DNA from: Epiperipatus broadwayi
Taxonomy: Eukaryota > Onychophora > Udeonychophora > Euonychophora > Peripatidae
DNA length: 64,000 nucleotides
Direction: 5' to 3'
Assembly (NCBI GenBank): GCA_028023455.1
Contig: JAQFVV010012395.1
Location: 6,574,001-6,638,000, forward strand
Positions 45,350 to 56,709 of the stretch are shown in pieces; the stretch's first letter is position 1, and each line of letters opens with the position of its first letter. The notes under the pieces were generated by a model, which did no database searches, was not told the DNA's origin, and saw only the letters and a list, made by a program, of their open reading frames with translations. Position numbers and translations under genes: made by a program.

Positions 45350-48300
45350 AATATGTCATCGTGACTACTGATTTTTTGGTGAGATATAATTAAATAAAAT
45401 ATATAATTCAGATGTATTCTACTTATTTTTTGATAATCAACATGTAAAATGGCATCCTATATATATAATAAAAGTTTCTGTACCTATAACCCAATATTAA
45501 ACGTTTTTGCATATAATTAAAATACGTAATACTTCAGTATCAATTAAAAATTAGGAAAGTTTACGCAGTGTGTTTTTTGGTAGTTTCCAATGTAAAATAA
45601 TAAAATGTAAGGAAATATCCTGTAATATAGCATTCAGTTTAACCTTATGATAATTAATATCAATAGTTTTAATTAGATAGATAGATACTGACTTTTTATT
45701 ACTAATTTCTGTAGATGCTAAGTTGAGAAATATTAATACTAGCATGTTTATATAACTAACAAAAAAAACCTATTCTAATACAAGAATCTATGTTTACAAA
45801 AACATTATTTTAATTAGATGTTTTAAAATAAAGTTCACCCAAATATTTGAATCGATTTAATAGAGATTGATTGATGATTTACTATATGTAACAGTTTTTT
45901 TAAAAAGCGAAATTAAATTATATATCCTGGCGGAAGGGTCATACCATTTTTTGTTGATTTATAAAACTTATTTCTTGTCATTAAATAAAAATAAGCATCC
46001 AAATAGAACTAGCTACCATTATGAGACATTTATGGCTTTAAACTTTTATAGATATGATTAAAAATTTATTATAGATTATTAAATACAAGTCATTTGTAGT
46101 TTTGAAAAGTTTATTTAGTTCTTTTTTTTTTTTTTGCTACCCAGTTATCAAGTATTGAACAATCTGATGAATTAAACAAAATCAATTGTTTTCATTATTG
46201 GAAAGGTATGACAGAGAATATAGTGAAGGTCTACAATTAAAATGTTGATATTTTTTAGAAATCAAAGTTTGTTGCAGAAACAAAAAAATGCATTTCAAAA
46301 AATATTAAAGCAACTAAAAGATCAGCATATAATGTGGCCATATTTGCTTTTCACAGATTGTTTTATATAGATCTTATAAAATTTGTTACTGTATTCTTGT
46401 TTTTTATTATTTGAAAAAAAAAAGAAAGAATGACCATGATGATTAGTGCATAACTGAATATTATAGTTCTCAATTAATGGAATTGGTACATATCCTGATA
46501 TTTAGTCTTTTTTTATACTGTATTTTAGTTTAACATTAAATTTCATATCACTAGAAATGAAAAAATAATTGTTTAAGTAATTTGGGACAAGCAAAGTAGT
46601 AGAAAGAGCATTGAAGCTATTAAATATTGCTATGAGACATTGATATAAAGCCATATCATTCAACAAATTGACCAAAAGTGCTTTCATTGTCATCATTCAT
46701 AACTGATTTAATGTCATTGGCCTATGGGGCACTTACCTTTGTAAAGTTAATTATGACTTGCTAGTTTATCTAATGAAGGAATTTTTTTTTTAAGTAATGA
46801 AGTTTAGATCTTGTTGAGCTATCTGGAATAATCTTTTTTGAATGAGCATTATTTTATTAGAGGCAAAAAAAAAAAAAAAGGAATTTAGCCATCTATGACT
46901 GAACGTTATGATTAGATATATATGCTATTTTGTAGATTGTATTGAGTATTCTTCAATTTTTCCAAGCCAAATAAGAATGAAATTAAAATGATTCAATATA
47001 AAATCTGGACATTATAAGAGTGTTTGAGACTGAGCAGTTTTAGGTTATGGAGAATTTTTTTTATTATTGTGTTATAAGTAATATGATTTCTAACATTAGA
47101 AGAATGTACTTGTGATTATAAATGACTAGAATACAGGTCATTTACATTGGAATGTATGATTGATGAAAGAAAAAAGAGTCTTTTAAAGATGTAATGGCTT
47201 GAGAAGGATATAGTGATTAAAGCCGTTCAAATTGAGAGTGGTTAATTCAACATTGGGAGTATTGGGAGATCATTAAAAGACCAATTAGTTTTATGATAAT
47301 GTAGTAGTTCCATGAGCATATAAAGTCCTATAGTAGGCTTCTCATATTACTAAAATCAGATTTTAAACCTTTTTGGGAAAATATATTGTAATAATTAAAA
47401 AATAAAACTGCAAGATAATCTTTAAGGGTTTGGATGTGTTTTTAAACAATACACTAGCCACTTTCTGTCTTCAAATGATATATGTGTTTTTTTAATGCAT
47501 TTAAAGTATAAGAATTGCTTCAATCTTTGTTTATTGTTTCAAATAAGATACATATGTTACAATAAAAAAAATAATTGAATGTTTCATCTTCTAGAAGTTG
47601 TGCTATTCAAGTACTGCAAATGCCAGAATTGAGTTTTGATGAGATCCATTTAGTTCTTGAGTCCATTGATCTATCATAGCATTAAACTTACATTGAAGAT
47701 ATTTTACAAATTAATGAATGTATTGACTGTTATTTTACTACTAAATATTTAAAATGTCCACACGGAGATATTTATAGTGAGAGTAATTTTTCCCTCTCCT
47801 TTGTATTCACAGCATTATGTGAAGATGAAGACTTTAGTGAAAATATTGAACTGATCAATCTGTGATGTTGGAAACTAAGAACATCATTCATAAACAATTC
47901 GCTATTGCATTCTGCATGTGAAGTGTATGAAAAGTAACATATTTTTCTTAGTGAACTTTAACATGATTTTTGTGGAAAATATTCTGTTCTTTACAAGACA
48001 TTTTAAAGACTTTTAATATGGTCTTTCTTCATTAGAGAATAGGAAGACAGAATAGAATACCTGAAGAGCTACAATTAAATAAGGTGTTGTTGTTTCAGAA
48101 TAAAAATTTCTCTAAAAATAAAAGAATATCAATATATAAATCACCTAAGAACCACATGTCACTGATTGGTTTTGTGATCATAAAACTCATGTCTAACTTT
48201 GATTCTTTTGTGTCAATTTTTTTATTTTTGGAGTAGGACATTCATATTCAAATATAAGGTATTATATAGATTTACCTAATCTGAATATTTGTAGAAAATT

Positions 48301-49570
48301 TTGATTACCATCTTCCTGAAAATTAAGAGGTTTGGTGAATTCATCATCTAAAAGAGTTCACAAAATATTTGATTTAAGAAGACGGTAATTAACGAATAAA
48401 ATTATAAACAAAACCACATTAATTTGATGGCTTGTCAGCAATACAGTGATAATTTAGATGACTGTAGATACTTGGAGCACTCATTTGTTGGGAAGTTGAG
48501 ATAATAAGACCAATATGGGAATATTTCAAAAATGGAAATCCACAAATAACAGAATAGGCATAGATTGATTATTAAATAATATTATGGGTATCTTCAAATT
48601 TTTTTTTTTTTTATATTAAACTTTCAGTAATGATGTTAAAAGTGGATATAAACCAATCCCTACCTTGCATGAGTGTGGTATAGTGAAAATTACACTACAG
48701 AAATATTCATTATTGGGTAATCTCTAGTCTAATGAATGACTAATAAAAAATATGAATAAACTTTCAGGTATTTGTAGACATTGATGGGAACTTGAGAATA
48801 GGTCTTTCTTTTCTGATAATTGTAGCAATAGTCAATTTTATATTGGAAAGAATTTTAGCTTTATTATGTGGCATTTATCAACTTGTCAAAGATTATTGGT
48901 GAAGGAACTTTTGAATATGCAATCTATTATCTTTAGTATCTTTTCTGCAGTTCTTTTTTTGAGTCTTGATTTTATTTAATTTTTATAAATATACCATGTC
49001 TGAATGTAAATATATTTTTAGATTATATTAATTCTAATCAATCCAAATGTTTTAAACACTCAGCCATATCATGCTATTATAGGATGGATTGTCAATAGAA
49101 TGAATCTATATTCTTAATGGTAATGAAGAGTTAACAGTTTATACTTCTCATATATTAAGTGCAACACATTAAATGTTGAGGATGTTGGAGAAAAATTATC
49201 ATTGAATGCTTTTCTCCTTCAGTTTTCATAATTGTTTTTTTTTTTATATTAATTGTAATTTTACTATCAAATTTGAGACATTTTGTACTCATTAATGAAG
49301 TTGTCTTAAAACAGCATTGCTTAAAAAATTGCATCTGTTGTCAAGGACCAGGCAGTGTTTCTTTTTTTTGCAGTCTGGGTATCAATGAGTTTTCATTAGT
49401 CTCCTGAAGAGCTCAGATTTTCTACAGAATAAAATATTCATAGCACCCGAGACAGCATTTTTATGTATTATTGGGGACAACATTATTTTCCTTGATCTAA
49501 ATTTAGACAGATCAGAAGACTTAGATTTGAGATTTTTTCTATTTTGCTCACTGAGCAGATTTATATAGCA
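45350..49570. other. Upstream intergenic stretch, no gene recognised
   Basis: About 4.2 kb upstream of LAMTOR2 with only short chance frames. The plus strand is T- and G-enriched from about 46100 onward compared with the A-rich sequence before it, which may mark a single old transposon of unknown type. I found no motif to name it. Confidence 0.35.
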
Positions 49571-49577
49571 AAGAATA

Positions 49578-49692
49578 TGTCAAGCGTTGTTAGCCGAGAG
49601 GTCATTGCAACTGCCTTGCAAGCAAGTAGTTGGTTGCAGACAGTTGTGGGTTCGCATCCCGGCAGATGCTATGACATATGAAAAAAAAAAAA
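49578..49692 (+). repeat. tRNA-headed SINE, family GTCAAGC...TGACATATGA-poly(A)
   Basis: TGTCAAGCGTTGTTAGCCGA opens a tRNA-like sequence with an A-box region (TTAGCCGAGAGGTCATTGC), a CTTGCAA anticodon-loop-like segment and a B-box region (TGTGGGTTCGCATCCCGG). The 5' AGCGTTG and 3' AGATGCT strands pair roughly as an acceptor stem. It ends TGACATATG followed by 12 A. The same 5' (GTCAAGC) and 3' (TGACATATGA plus A-run) borders enclose the tRNA-Gly-like copy at 62.7 kb. Confidence 0.65.
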
Positions 49693-50836
49693 GAATTTTT
49701 ATTACGTATTAAATTTTATTACTGTATTATTATTTTTCATTAGACTTACATGCTTATAAAAGTGTTAATTTTAATGAAATATTGGTTACAAACATAAGAT
49801 TGTCAATACTACAATTTCGAACTAACATTAGATTTATATTGCTTTGCCAGAAATATTTTAGCAATGTTAGATGCCAAGCAAATGCCACATGTTAGCAGTG
49901 AAAATGAATAAATTAATTTATCAGTAATTACAACATTTTTAAATTTAGCATTCTATAGCAGTTATTAAGATTGCAGTCATGCATGTCCTATTATTCTATT
50001 TGATGTTTTTAAAAAGTTTATTCATTAATGCTTCAAAAACCATTAGCCTTCTACTGCATTTATAAAAGTTTTAATACTTATGCACCTGTATATTATTAAG
50101 AAAAAAATAACCATTTTATTATATTTAAGATTTTATTATTTACGTTACCCTGGTTATACCTGTTTAAAAATTGTTTTTGATGCTATGATTCAATTTTAAA
50201 TAATGACAAATAATTCATCTTTTACTCTTTCTCTAAACTCGTTAGCTTTGGTAGTCTTCTTTTTTAATACACAGTTCATTTTGTTGTTCACTTTTCAAAT
50301 TGTTTAGGTTTCTAGATACGAAGAAATAAAACTGCAGTATGAGCCATTGCTTTTTCATTTCATGTTGAATTTTTCTCCCCTTAAGCAAACAAAAAACTAA
50401 AACCACTGCAGGTCAAAGGCATCTTTAACAACCTCTCTGATAAACAGTGAAACCGATGATGCCAGAATTTATAGCAAGGATTTGAACAGTTTTCCATTGC
50501 TTTAATTTATAGCTAGGAATATCTAGATACTCAATTACTAAATCTCAGATGTTCACTTGTGTAAAGATTTCTAAGCATTTTTATAACAAGAATATTTTTT
50601 TAGTCAATCTAACTAATTCACACTCAGATTTATAAGAATGGCAAGCAGATTTCTGCACCAAGAGATTCTTGTGAAATTGCATATATATATATATATATAG
50701 CTAAAAACATATGACTCCAACTTGCACAATACTTTACAGCAAGAGTAGGCGTAGGCAAGATATTAATCGCTGTCAACAAGTGAACCACCAAGAAATTTTG
50801 CAATGGCCACCTGAATTTAAAATAAATAGTTATTAT

Positions 50837-50938
50837 AAACACTAGATTAGATAACAATATATAAAAGAAATACATCTTTTGATACATAAACACTAGATTA
50901 GATAACAATATATAAAAGAAATACATCTTTTGATACAT
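50837..50938 (+). repeat. Exact tandem duplication of 51 bp
   Basis: The unit beginning AAACACTAGATTAGATAACA and ending CTTTTGATACAT occupies 50837-50887 and again 50888-50938 without a visible difference, so it is a recent duplication or an assembly effect. Confidence 0.9.
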
Positions 50939-51728
50939 ATGGCTATCACAAATGAGAATTGTCTCTTCATAGTCGATTCAGATATATGTAGTCATACATT
51001 TGCTGATTAATGGGTCACATGGCAAATATACATTCATTTTAAATACATGATGTGCATGTCAATTGCAAATTCATTGTTTCAAATGTGTTTCTGCAAATTG
51101 TCACAAGTACAACTTGCAGCATTGTATATGTTGACTCGATCATGAAGCCAATAACTATGTTTTTGTTGTGATTTAAGTAATTTATTATTATCAAAAATTA
51201 ACATTTTATAATACTGACTGAAACAATTGCAAAAAAATAAAAGATGTATAATTTTAATACAGAATGGGAAGTTTTTCTTCACTATGATGATTATAAAATA
51301 TATGTGCTACATATATGTCATGTAAAAGAAAGGGTTGAAAGATATTTTAAAATTATGCAAGTAATATATAAGGGGTGGACTGCAACACCCAGAAAAAATT
51401 ACAAATAGCTCTTGCCCTAAAAAAATGCAGTTTATTCACTATACTTTGAACACTTTTTAGCAAAAAACCTTTTATTGTACATATATGCATACACAATCTT
51501 AGGTTTCAACTATCGTGCAGTCTTCTTCAGAGATATTATATAATGAACAAAATAAAATACATAACTATATAAATAATACCATGTTTTTTTTTTATTTACA
51601 TTTTTTCTGGTACTATTTATATAGTTATAGTTAAGATTTTACTTCATTAACGCTTAAATAAATTAATATATATATGTGCTCTGCGCACAGGTAATGAAGC
51701 TATTAATAAATTGTCAAAATTTTTACTG

Positions 51729-51770
51729 CCAAGCGCTTTCGGGACAGTTTACAGTCCCATATTCATGGCG
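51729..51770 (-). ncRNA. PLE 3' hairpin downstream of the stop codon
   Basis: On the minus strand: CATGAATATG, then a five-pair stem GGGAC/GTCCC closed by an eight-base loop, then GAAAGCGCTTGGC. The same layout occurs near 18061, 13032, 8044, 8895 and 8924, always ending GAAAGYGCT (or AAAAGCGCT), at a similar distance after the PLE reading frame where one is present. It is conserved in stem but not in stem sequence, which suggests selection on structure. Confidence 0.65.
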
Positions 51771-51960
51771 AGTTATTCTGTTAATAACTGTAAAACTATG
51801 CAAATTTTATGCAAACTTATGTGCAGATGTTATGTGGACCATTTACGAGATAGGAAATAGCAGGCCTCTCTTCTGTTGATTGCCGATGGGTCAGCCGCAA
51901 TGAAGTAAGCTTCCCTAACTTTACATTTGGTGTCGTTTGTTTCAGAGCAAACGACACTGG

Positions 51961-53345
51961 CTATGGTAGGTAAAAAGCATGTCCAGAGTTTCTCTCATGT
52001 TTGACAAAAATCGAATTACCTTCATACTTTGTTTTGGTTTTATTGTAAAGGTATCGGTGTTGAGCTACTCTGGTGGCAATGTTAGTTTTGGTCTCTCCAT
52101 AATATGTTGCCGTACAATTTCTTTGGGGGCAGGTAATTTTGTACACAACTTGAGGGATGAGTTCAGGTTTGATCCTGTCTTTGGTATTATTTATCAGTCT
52201 ATTGGTGTTGGGAGGTGAACGGAAAGCGACTTCAAAGTCACATGATAGTTGATTGATAAGGCTTTTAGCTGTAGAGTGAACGTATGGGATTAAGATTCTT
52301 GGTTTGTTTTCTTTCTTGTGGTTGTGGTTTATTTTATAGAAAAATTTGTTGACTTTTCTGTTGATGGATGAATAAGTGTGTCCTATTTTCCTTAAATCAG
52401 TTATATAATTGATGAGATTTTTTCTTTTATCTGCCTCATATTTGCACAAGTTATGGTTCCTAAACATGAATGAAGAGAGGGCTGCAATTTTGTGTGAGTG
52501 TGGCGCGTAAGAATTAGGGTTTGTCAAGCCTCTTACTTCCAAAGGTTTGACTACCATTTGGTAGTCCAGCTTATCTATATTTTTATAACACAATTGTCAC
52601 TTATCTATATTTTTGCTAACACATATGTCAAGGTATTTGACCTGTTTGTCTTGGTTTTCCCAAGTAGTAGTAAAAGTAAGCTTGGTATTATTATGGAGGC
52701 TATTGTGAAGGTTAGAGATGATGTCTTCTGGGGTAGCAACGAATATGTCATCACTGTAGCGAGTATATATCATATGTGGGGTTGACATGAAGAGTGCAGG
52801 TAGTATTAGCTTCTCGTAATGGTCAAGTACAACGCTTGCCATTATACCACTAAGTGGGAGGCCCATCAGCCATCCGTTGTTCATACTAAACCACTTATCT
52901 CAGAAAACAGCAATTATATTTAAATCAAGCCATTTTAAAAAATCGATGATGAATTTGGCACGTGTAGGTGGGCAGTTTCTTGCAATTAATTTATCGTTGA
53001 CTATTTCGATAGATTGTTTACAGTCAATGGAGCCATATAGCTCTGCCACATCAAATGATGCGATTTTAAAATTAGCTGGTATAAACGCGTGTTTAATTTT
53101 TCCTACAAACATGAAAGATGATTTAATGGTGTAATCGCCAAAGCCTAATATATCAATAAGCCAGCGATTGACCAAAACTGCCGTGTTGAAATAGTGTGCC
53201 CTGCCAAAATCAATCATAAGTCTCAAAGGTTTATCAGGCTTGTGCAGCTTAATGTTAGCAAAGATTCTAGGAGGAGAAGAGGTTGACGGGTATATACGAT
53301 GGTATTCGGCTTTTGTAAAGACGCTGTCACGATTTATTCGCAGTT
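51961..53345 (-). pseudogene. PLE RT and GIY-YIG endonuclease, left copy
   Basis: From 53340 downward the frame reads AEYHRIYPSTS and LHKPDKPLRLMIDF (N-terminal RT), FDVAELYGSID (RT motif A region), NNGWLMGLPLSGIMASVVLD (motif B), and RYSDDIF with the catalytic YSDD (normally Y.DD). Then come the KYLDICVSKNID strand, a long connector with RILIPYVHSTAKS, and a GIY-YIG domain opening VVYKITCPQRNCTATYYGET with its AT RVAQHR helix. A TGA at about 52900 interrupts it between AVF and DKWFS, where the right copy has AGA. A ~27-base duplication around 52573-52615 shifts the frame before DKLDYQ. The sequence beyond 51961 continues to a typical AINRREACYFLSRKWS terminus. It is otherwise well preserved. 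Confidence 0.88.
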
Positions 53346-54640
53346 TTGGCCAATCGCTGGCTTATTGATATATTAGGCTTTAGCAATTACATCATTAAAT
53401 CATCTCTCATGTTTGTAGGAACAATTAAACGTGTTTATACCAGCTAATTTTAAAATCGCATCATTTGATGTGGCAGAGCTATATGGCTCCATTGACCGTA
53501 AACAATCTATCGAAATAGACAACGATAAATTAATTGCAAGAAACTGCCCACCTACACGTGCCAAATTCATCATCGATTTTTTAAAATGGCTTGATTTAAA
53601 TATAATTGCTGTTTTCAGAGATAAGTGGTTTAGTATGAACAACGGATGGCCGATGGGCCTCCCACTTAGTGGTATAATGGCAAGTGTTGTACTTGACCAT
53701 TATGAGAAGCTAATACTACCTGCACTCTTCATGTCAACCCCACATATGATATATACGTGCTACATTGATGACATATTCGTTGCTGCCCCAGAAGACATCA
53801 TCTCTAACCTTCACAATAGCCTCCATAATAATACCAAGCTTACTTTCACTACTACTCGGGAAAACCAAGACAAACAGGTCAAATACCTTGACATATGTGT
53901 TAGCAAAAATATAGATAAGCTGGACTACCAAATGGTAGTCAAACCTTTGGAAGTAAGAGGCTTGACAAAACCCTAATTCTTATGTGCCGCACTCACATAA
54001 ACTTGCAGCCCTCTCTTCATTCATGTTTAGGAACCATAACTTGTGCAAATATGAGGCAGATAAAAGAAAAAATCTCATCAATTATATAACTGATTTAAGG
54101 AAAATAGGACACACTTATTCATCCATCAACAGAAAAGTTAGATTTTCTAGAGCGTGTAAACCACAAGAAAGAAAACAAACCAAGAATCTTAATCCCATAC
54201 ATTCACTCTACAGCTAAAAGCCTTATCAATCAACTATCATGTGACTTTGAAGTCGCTTTCCGTTCACCTCCCAACACCAATAGACTGATAAATAATACCA
54301 AAGACAGGATCAAACCTGAACTCACCCCTCAAGTTGTGTACAAAATTACCTGCCCCCCAAAAAATTATACGGCAACATATTATGGAGAGACCAAAACTAA
54401 CATTGCCACCAGAGTAGCTCAACACTGATACCTTTACAATAAAACCAAAACAAAGTATGAAGGCAATTCGATTTTTGTCAAACACGAGAGAAACTCTGGA
54501 CATGCTTTTCTACCTACCACAGCCAGTGTCGTTTGCTCTGAAACAAACGACACCAAACGTAAAGTTAGGGAAGCTTACTTCATTGCAGCTGACCCATCGG
54601 CAATAGCTTCATTACCTGTGCGCAGAGCACACATATATAT
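53343..54640 (+). pseudogene. PLE RT and GIY-YIG endonuclease, right copy
   Basis: The plus-strand copy is open from 53431 to 53976 and includes FDVAELYGSID, NNGWPMGLPLSGIMASVVLD and CYIDDIF (YIDD box), then KYLDICVSKNID. One extra A in GACAAAACCC near 53968 shifts the frame after RGLTKP; the left copy reads TNPNS there. The next block, 53984-54217, holds the connector up to a rearranged RKVRFSRA segment. The GIY-YIG region (about 54330-54500) has stops, including a TGA at 54425. After ADPSA the sequence skips directly to AGCTTCATTACCTG, deleting about 170 bases present in the left copy that include the stop codon and the 3' hairpin. Confidence 0.85.
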
Positions 54641-54799
54641 ATTAATTTATATAGTTATGTATTTTATTTTGTTCATCATATCATAGCACGGACAATCGAA
54701 ATGTAAGATTGTGTAAGCGTATACGTACAATAAATAGTTTTTGCTAAAAAGTGTTCAAAGTAGAGTGGTGAATTTGGGTAATATTTCTCTAAAAAAATG

Positions 54800-56640
54800 C
54801 ACCCATCCCTGCTTTATAGAAATAAAATTATTCTACTCCACTGCTGCTAACCATTGCAAGCTTGAGTAATCAATAGGTACCATATTGTATTACTTTTAGA
54901 TGAGATAGCATTAGCTATGGGTTTAATAATCAATACTATTTAGTATTTTTTGATTATCAAATCTTACAGAAGGTGATAGGGAGGATAAAATAGAGTTTGC
55001 CCATATAAAACACTATATGCAAATGATTTGGAAAAAACATATTTCTAACTTTTGATATATCCCAATATTTGTTACTCAATTAAGTAAATTTAACAAGGGG
55101 TGTACCTCAAGAATATTTTTTAAAAAAATGTGAAGGTTTTGACCCCCTCTGTTCTTAACCCCCACCTTTCGCCTTGGAAGAAAAGTAAAACAAAGAATCT
55201 TTTGCAGACTTTTCTCTATAAAGGGTTGATGATAACCAAAAATATTGATCTGGGATATATTTTGCATTCATTTACTATTCCTGCTTTCATGGATGCTCTG
55301 ATTATTTTCATAACTTGGATAAATCAGTCTGGCTTCTCTCTCTATATATTCTAAATGATTCAATTTTTTTTTGTGGAAATTTCAACAAGATTTTTGCCAC
55401 CTCTATGAAAATTTTATCCCTTTTTCTATTAGCTCAGTAATGTAAGTATATACTTTATCATATATCCTTACTGACTTCTTCCTCTATGCAACAATAATTA
55501 TACCTTTTGCATGTTATTCACGGATCTTGTCTAAGCATTGATTGAGCATATGGATTCCTGATGGCAAGTTTCATATATCCTGATGATCCCCTCTTTCTCT
55601 ATTCACCACTGGGCATTTATATAATCAATTGAGACAGTGAAATAAGAGGTCAGAATCATCTACTACAAAGAATTTATTAAGTCTTAAAATATTTACTTGA
55701 TAATATTATGTTACAAAAAGCTAAAAATAGCTGCAGATAGTTAAAATGAAATTATATTGAAACAGAAAAGATTGCAGAATAAGCAAATTAACTGACTTAG
55801 TTTTAAAATCTTGAAATTTTTAAGTTATTACTTTGGCTGACATAACAGGGATAATGTCAGATGAAAACTAATTATGGATAATGAATATGAGTGATTAAAG
55901 GTTCACCAATTTTACAAAGAGATGTAATTATTAGAATTATGTGGTAGTTAATTTGTTTAATATAAAGATCTTTTATTTCTTACTAAAATATCTTTGACTA
56001 TCTTACTAAAATATCTTTGACTTACTAAAGTATTAAGAAATATTTTAAATAACTGAATTCTGAAATCATAATCAAACTAGTGGGGAAAATTTAAGGTTAA
56101 TTATAGTATCCATAAATATCGATGATAAATACTGATGTAAATAGATTTTTCAGATCATGGTCTTCAATATTCTAGAATTACTACATGAAAAAATTGATGG
56201 AATCTTAATATGCATATTCGGTTTGTTATCTACAATAACCAAGTTATTATTTAGTTTTGAATATTATTACCGCATTATCCAATTCTCAGATTACTTGGTT
56301 TTCTATCATTCCATTGACATTCACAAAAGTTCTTTTCTATAGTCTTTTTTATTCTTTGCATTTATTATATCTAAAGTGTTACCATTTTTTAATATTTTGT
56401 TGGTATCCATTCTGTTATCTTTCCCAGTAATTTATTATTTGTATGTGAATACATCAGATATTTTGTCACATCATCTATTAATTTTTTAATATATATGTAT
56501 TTATTCAATAATGGCTATTTCTGTAATGTAATTTTCACTATATCACTCTCACACAAGATAGGGGGAACAGACTGATTTCTCTTCCACTTAATACCTTGTG
56601 GAGGGATGTAATTATAAATATATGACCAAAGACATGAAAA
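54800..56640. other. Intergenic stretch, no gene recognised
   Basis: Contains a short repeat TACTAAAATATCTTTGACT twice near 55982-56020. Frames at 55130 and 56157 have no recognisable motif. Nothing else is supported. Confidence 0.4.
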
Positions 56641-56644
56641 AGAT

Positions 56645-56705
56645 TTATGATTCCCAAGATGCACATTTCATGCTGAACCAGTACTCAACAGTAGGCCCAG
56701 ACAAC
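56645..56705 (-). ncRNA. Degenerate copy of the hammerhead-like repeat
   Basis: The minus strand gives GTTGAGTACTGGTTCAGCAT then GAAATGTGCATCTTGGG, a diverged version of the motif at 30110-30081. GAAA is kept, but the first core strand reads TTGAGTA and stem II has mismatches. Confidence 0.45.
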
Positions 56706-56709
56706 ATGC

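Larger units (their letters stand above)
51415..54775. mobile_element. Penelope-like element inverted dimer, 3' ends outward
   Basis: A minus-strand PLE copy (about 53345 to 51415) and a plus-strand copy (about 53343 to 54775) lie head to head. The right copy starts at GTTTTGGCCAATCGCTGGC, whose counterpart in the left copy is near 53185, so about 155 bases of the left copy's N-terminal side are single. Both copies keep coding, a 3' region (TGTGCGCAGAGCACA) and a tail running to TTTTTGCTAAAAAGTGTTCA. The left tail has a CTGAAGAAGACTGCACG...GTTGAAACC hairpin near 51543-51510; the right equivalent is decayed near 54675. Each copy bears its own lesions. Confidence 0.9.

Noticed and set aside
49578-49675. 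Functional tRNA-Ala(TGC) gene
   Set aside because: The anticodon stem needs a bulge, there is a long extra arm unlike tRNA-Ala, and it ends in poly-A with SINE-type borders.
50690-50860. Possible minus-strand exon (LTAINILPTPTLAVKYCASW)
   Set aside because: An AG precedes it by chance, but there is no donor, no family match and no partner exon.
52498-53134. Plus-strand open frames of 85-95 codons
   Set aside because: They lie antisense to the conserved PLE reverse transcriptase of the left copy.
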